Assembly (NCBI GenBank): GCA_001179505.1 | Contig: CDMY01000424.1 | Span: 52,476 to 79,104 of the forward strand | DNA from: Vitrella brassicaformis | Taxonomy: Eukaryota > Sar > Vitrellaceae | Direction of reading: 5' to 3' | DNA: 26,629 nucleotides | Shown: in pieces, positions 23,592-26,629 of the stretch | How positions within the stretch are numbered: position 1 is the stretch's first letter | How the letters are laid out: every line of letters starts with the position of its first letter | Notes under the pieces: generated by a model | The model's input: only the letters and a program-made list of their open reading frames with translations | The model's database searches: none | Told to the model about the DNA's origin: nothing | Made by a program: the position numbers and the translations under genes

Positions 23592-25244
23592 ATGGCGTCG
23601 GTGCTGCCCCTCTTCGTCGGAAGAGCCCTCCTAGGTGGTGATGTGACTCAAACAGCCACGATCCGCCTGTTTGATCGATTCGTTCTGTTTTGTTTGCGTG
23701 CAGAGTGTTTGGTGCAGAGGGATGACGCGCATGACATTGTGATGGTCAACAGAGGCAATAAGTACTTCGGCACTGACGGTGCGGGCGGCATGGATGAATC
23801 AGATGAAAGGAATGAGGAATTGACGCTTGACGTCTGATCTGTGTGTTGTGTGCAGATCCCTTTGGAGGCTGTGTGCCGCGGGTAAAGGCCTCATCGACAT
23901 CACTGCAAAGAAGCGACAGGCAAACGGAGCAAAATGGAAGTGGACTGCCGGTGGGTTCATCGACAATTAACACATCCACCGACCCGTAGACATGTTGCTG
24001 CTGCTGTTGCTGGCTGGTGTTATTCAGTAGTAGGCTTCTCCGCCTTCAGTCCGCTTGAAGTCGAGTGCTCCGTGCGGGCGCTGGAGGGATCCTTCCAGCT
24101 GTATGTGTTCACTTCCACCGACTCCGTGTACGAGGTCTGTGATACGCAGCGGTCAGTCAAGATCCACCTCCCACCTCCCACCCCATGCGTTTGCGTCGGT
24201 TGTAATGCGCCAAGGCATGGATGTGGTTGTGCAGGTGGTCTGGTCGGTCTCATGTGGGTGAGGATGATGCTGTCCGGTGACGGGGAGGGGGCCCGACTAA
24301 ACAGGAAGGACAGATATGGACATGTGAGGCAATCAATATACAAACTCAGCGATCCACGCGTCCACGCAGAGATGTTCCGTGTGTTCATCAGAGGAAACTG
24401 GCGTGCGAGGAGTGGCTGTCGAGATGGGTGTGCGATGGGCATGGCGGGCGAGCAGACGGGAAGCCACATTCGCCGCCACGAATAGTCGCACTGAGACTCG
24501 CTGACGTCATCGGTATGCAAGTCTCAAGACAACGTATACATATACGCGCGCACAATGCACGTGTGTATGTTGCCGTCTGCTGTGTGCAGGTCCATATAAC
24601 GACACATATCGCTTCTGGGCCTATTGATTCTGTGTGCAGTGCAGCCACACTGAGCCGATACACCTGGTGTGGTGATGCTGTCTGCGCACGAGAGGCAAGG
24701 AGGGATAGAGGACGTCTGACCGACCGGTCCCCTGTGTCCCCTCATTGATGTGTGGCATCTATGTATCAGCCCGAGCACTACAAGCAGCGAAGGCTGTCCA
24801 TTACATACAGGTGCGTGCCACACAATGCTCAGACGTACTCATTGTGCTCATGCCGCTCTCTGTCGTCAGCCATGATGTGGTCCGCATGAACGTGGCGCTC
24901 ATCGATGATACAATCCGGTCCTCGCATGAGCCCTCCCAGCCTCCCAGTATAATGAGGTCAGTCGTATCGATGCACTAACATATGGCCGGCTGTATGCCTT
25001 TCTGTATGCGTTCGTGTCCCATTCATTAGGCCTGCGAAGAGGCAATGGACGTCATAGAATTCCTCACGCGAGTGGTAAGCAGCGAAATGCCGGCCGCCCA
25101 CACATATGATGCATCAAGCTGTGTGTCTTCTTTGTTCGGTTCCAGGCCGACTGCACGGACAAGGACGCATCGGCCCGATTCCGAGTCATCGACGATAAGA
25201 ATGACACCGGCTATACCTGTCTGCCGCCGTCTGTCAAGCGGTGA
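23592..25244 (+). CDS. Multi-exon gene of unknown function, partly resolved (last gene before telomere)
   Basis: Not recognised. Exons that join in phase: 23592-23634, 23704-23778, 23856-23954, 24028-24134, then tentatively 24235-24257 and 24305-24401. A second block joins in phase: 24770-24810, 24870-24963, 25030-25074, 25146-25244 (stop TGA). The link between blocks (24402-24769) is unresolved; reading on from 24401 into 24592 ends at a TGA at 24625, so these could be two genes. Visible protein: ECLVQRDDAHDIVMVNRG, DPFGGCVPR, then GFSAFSPLEVECSVRALEG with FQLYVFTSTDSVYEV, which alternates like beta strands. The C-terminal block has DVVRMNVALIDDTI, ACEEAMDVIEFLTRV, ADCTDKDASARF and DTGYTCLPP. 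The paired Cys residues suggest a secreted or lumenal domain, but no clear signal peptide is seen. A weak resemblance to p24/GOLD cargo receptors was not enough to name it. Confidence 0.4.
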
Positions 25245-26169
25245 CGGCAGCGATGAAGGCGCTTGACGGCATCACACGCTGGGCGGTTCCGGCGCGTCTT
25301 CTGGCGGGGAGTTGATAAACAAACCAGCTGCAAGACAGACGGCTCTGCCCATGCTGTGCGGACTGTTTGTGTACGCTAGGTTAAGAGTGAGGGACGAATA
25401 ATAGACTCACAGTCTGTCTCTATACGTCTGTGTCTGAATGACACTGGCCAAAGCACACAGCTGCTTGCATCAAACACATTTATCATGAAACACTCTGATT
25501 TACCTCGACACAGCTGTGGGTGAGAGATTCTGAAGCGCGAGGAGACGCACGACAGTGAAGATATGAATATCACGGTCAATGTTGAAGAAAAAGAGTTGTG
25601 TTACCTTCACTCATGCTGGCCCATACATTTCGGATTTCTCCCATGGTCGCGGCAAGAAGAGCTTAAGTCAAGAGAGAGACTTTTACAGAAAGGTCAATCA
25701 ATCGAGAAGTGACGCAGGCAGTGCACATATGACGTGTAAACCATTTTTCCGCTATTGTTGATGGGTCAATCGAGGAGGATTTGCAAGGAGCAAGCAAACA
25801 GCATCAATCCATCATCCATCCATCCATCCATCCGTCCATCCTCTCACTCGACAGTAACTCGCAACGCCTCTCGGCACAGATGGTGTAGTGCCTGATGCCG
25901 ACACATCATGGAACAAGAGAAAAGGCAACATGTATGGACAAACACTGCATGACTTCCATGTCTCGAACCTGCATCGTCGTGTGCGCACCTCACTTGCATT
26001 TTCACATATTAAGCAGCAACTCCAGGGACTCCTGCTAGAGAGGGGCGGTCTATCTGGTGTTGTCATACTCTCTCACTGACGCCCTACTGGGATGCCTCGG
26101 TGGTGCGAGAGAGATGCGTGCCGACTCGTCAATGAACTTGGCCATCTCACCCCGTCCAAGCCTCCTCAC
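25245..26169. other. Gene-free subtelomeric stretch, ordinary composition
   Basis: No coding pattern was found on either strand; all open frames are short and unlike proteins. The only repeat of note is a CATC tetranucleotide run at about 25807-25840. Base composition is still mixed, unlike the A+T-rich stretch that follows. Confidence 0.6.
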
Positions 26170-26513
26170 CGGATCGCACATTTTTAAAACGTCCCAGATG
26201 TGGTGAAAAATATTTAAAAACCGGCAAAACCGCAGAAAAAGAACAATACAAATAAATAAAATTGAGGAGAAATTAGGAGAAATTTTAAAAGAACAAACAA
26301 GGAACGAATTTTAAAGCCGCCAAGAAAAAGAGGGAGAAAGCCAAAAAACTTTAAATCACTACTTCCTTCCCATGTTCTTTACTCGTAAACCAATATCTTC
26401 CACACATTGAACTAGAGATGAGACCTGACACCGTCATAAAACATAATCGTACAAATGTCAAGCTATTAATTTTTCTTTATTTCGATTTCTCCCTCGTCAA
26501 ACAAACACGGACA
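26170..26513. other. A+T-rich belt next to the telomere
   Basis: Composition changes sharply to A+T-rich, with purine-rich AAA/GAGAAA words on the plus strand, for example the near-duplicate GAGAAATT at 26270 and 26278, and AATAAATAAA at about 26249. No gene or tandem satellite is seen. Confidence 0.7.
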
Positions 26514-26629
26514 AGGGTTTAGGGTTTAGGGTTTAGGGTTTCTTTAGGGTTTAGGGTTTAGGGTTTAGGGTTTAGGGTTTAGGGTTTAGGGTTTAGGGTT
26601 TAGGGTTTAGGGTTTAGGGTTTAGGGTTT
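26514..26629 (+). repeat. Telomere, TTTAGGG repeats (16 units in window)
   Basis: Four exact AGGGTTT units (26514-26541), a 4-nt CTTT interruption (26542-26545), then twelve exact units to the last base. The G-rich strand runs 5' to 3' toward the right edge, the orientation of a right-hand chromosome end. The heptamer is the type found in plants and several algal and alveolate lineages. The array is cut by the end of the sequence, so its true length is unknown. Confidence 0.98.

Noticed and set aside
23592-25244. Naming the terminal gene as a p24/GOLD-domain cargo receptor
   Set aside because: Only one short segment (FSPLEVEC...) resembles that family; no membrane segment, coiled coil or cytosolic sorting tail was found.

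Overview
This is a nuclear eukaryotic sequence that ends in a telomere. The right edge (26514-26629) is 16 copies of the TTTAGGG heptamer, with the G-rich strand running toward the end. Every recognisable gene is cut by many short introns (mostly 47-130 nt, nearly all GT-AG). Telomere type, intron density, CTGT-type microsatellites inside introns and a bacterial-style lipid-activating multidomain gene suggest an alveolate alga of the chromerid type (Vitrella-like). That assignment is inference. No transposon, CRISPR array, rRNA or tRNA was recognised.

Layout: (1) 1-4621, minus strand: the 5' part of a fatty acyl-AMP ligase / acyl carrier / reductase-like protein whose 3' end lies beyond the left edge. 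(2) 4622-5336: divergent promoter region. (3) 5337-6813, plus: class II aldolase/adducin-type protein, 8 exons, 296 aa. (4) 7098-9729, plus: GH1 beta-glucosidase-type protein with a signal peptide, 14 exons, 489 aa. (5) 10611-14169, plus: secreted type-B carboxylesterase, 19 exons, about 750 aa. (6) 14170-15498: convergent intergenic region rich in microsatellites. (7) 15499-20263, minus: a 17-exon protein with leucine-rich repeats at the N terminus, a basic region, a coiled coil and a C-terminal RING finger; an in-phase break lies at a C6 tract. (8) 20340-23364, minus: an alpha-helical (ARM/HEAT-like) repeat protein, possibly the N-terminal half of the same gene as (7). (9) 23365-23591: divergent promoter region. 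(10) 23592-25244, plus: a partly resolved Cys-containing gene of unknown function. (11) 25245-26513: gene-free subtelomere, turning A+T-rich from about 26170. (12) The telomere.

Exon joins were worked out by hand from frame continuity and splice-site consensus. For genes 1, 3, 4 and 5 all phases close and the protein families are recognisable, so these models are strong. Genes 7 and 8 are consistent chains with one frameshift and one ambiguous junction. Gene 10 is tentative.

The aldolase, glucosidase and esterase lie in tandem on one strand. The glucosidase and esterase carry signal peptides and probably act on glycosides and esters in the secretory pathway or outside the cell. Nothing shows that they form one pathway with the acyl-ligase gene. 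The most unusual items are a reductase domain that has lost its cofactor and catalytic motifs, a perfect hairpin over a 5' splice site, the RING protein (first zinc ligand missing, seven consecutive phase-2 introns, frameshift), and a GC-AG intron in the esterase.
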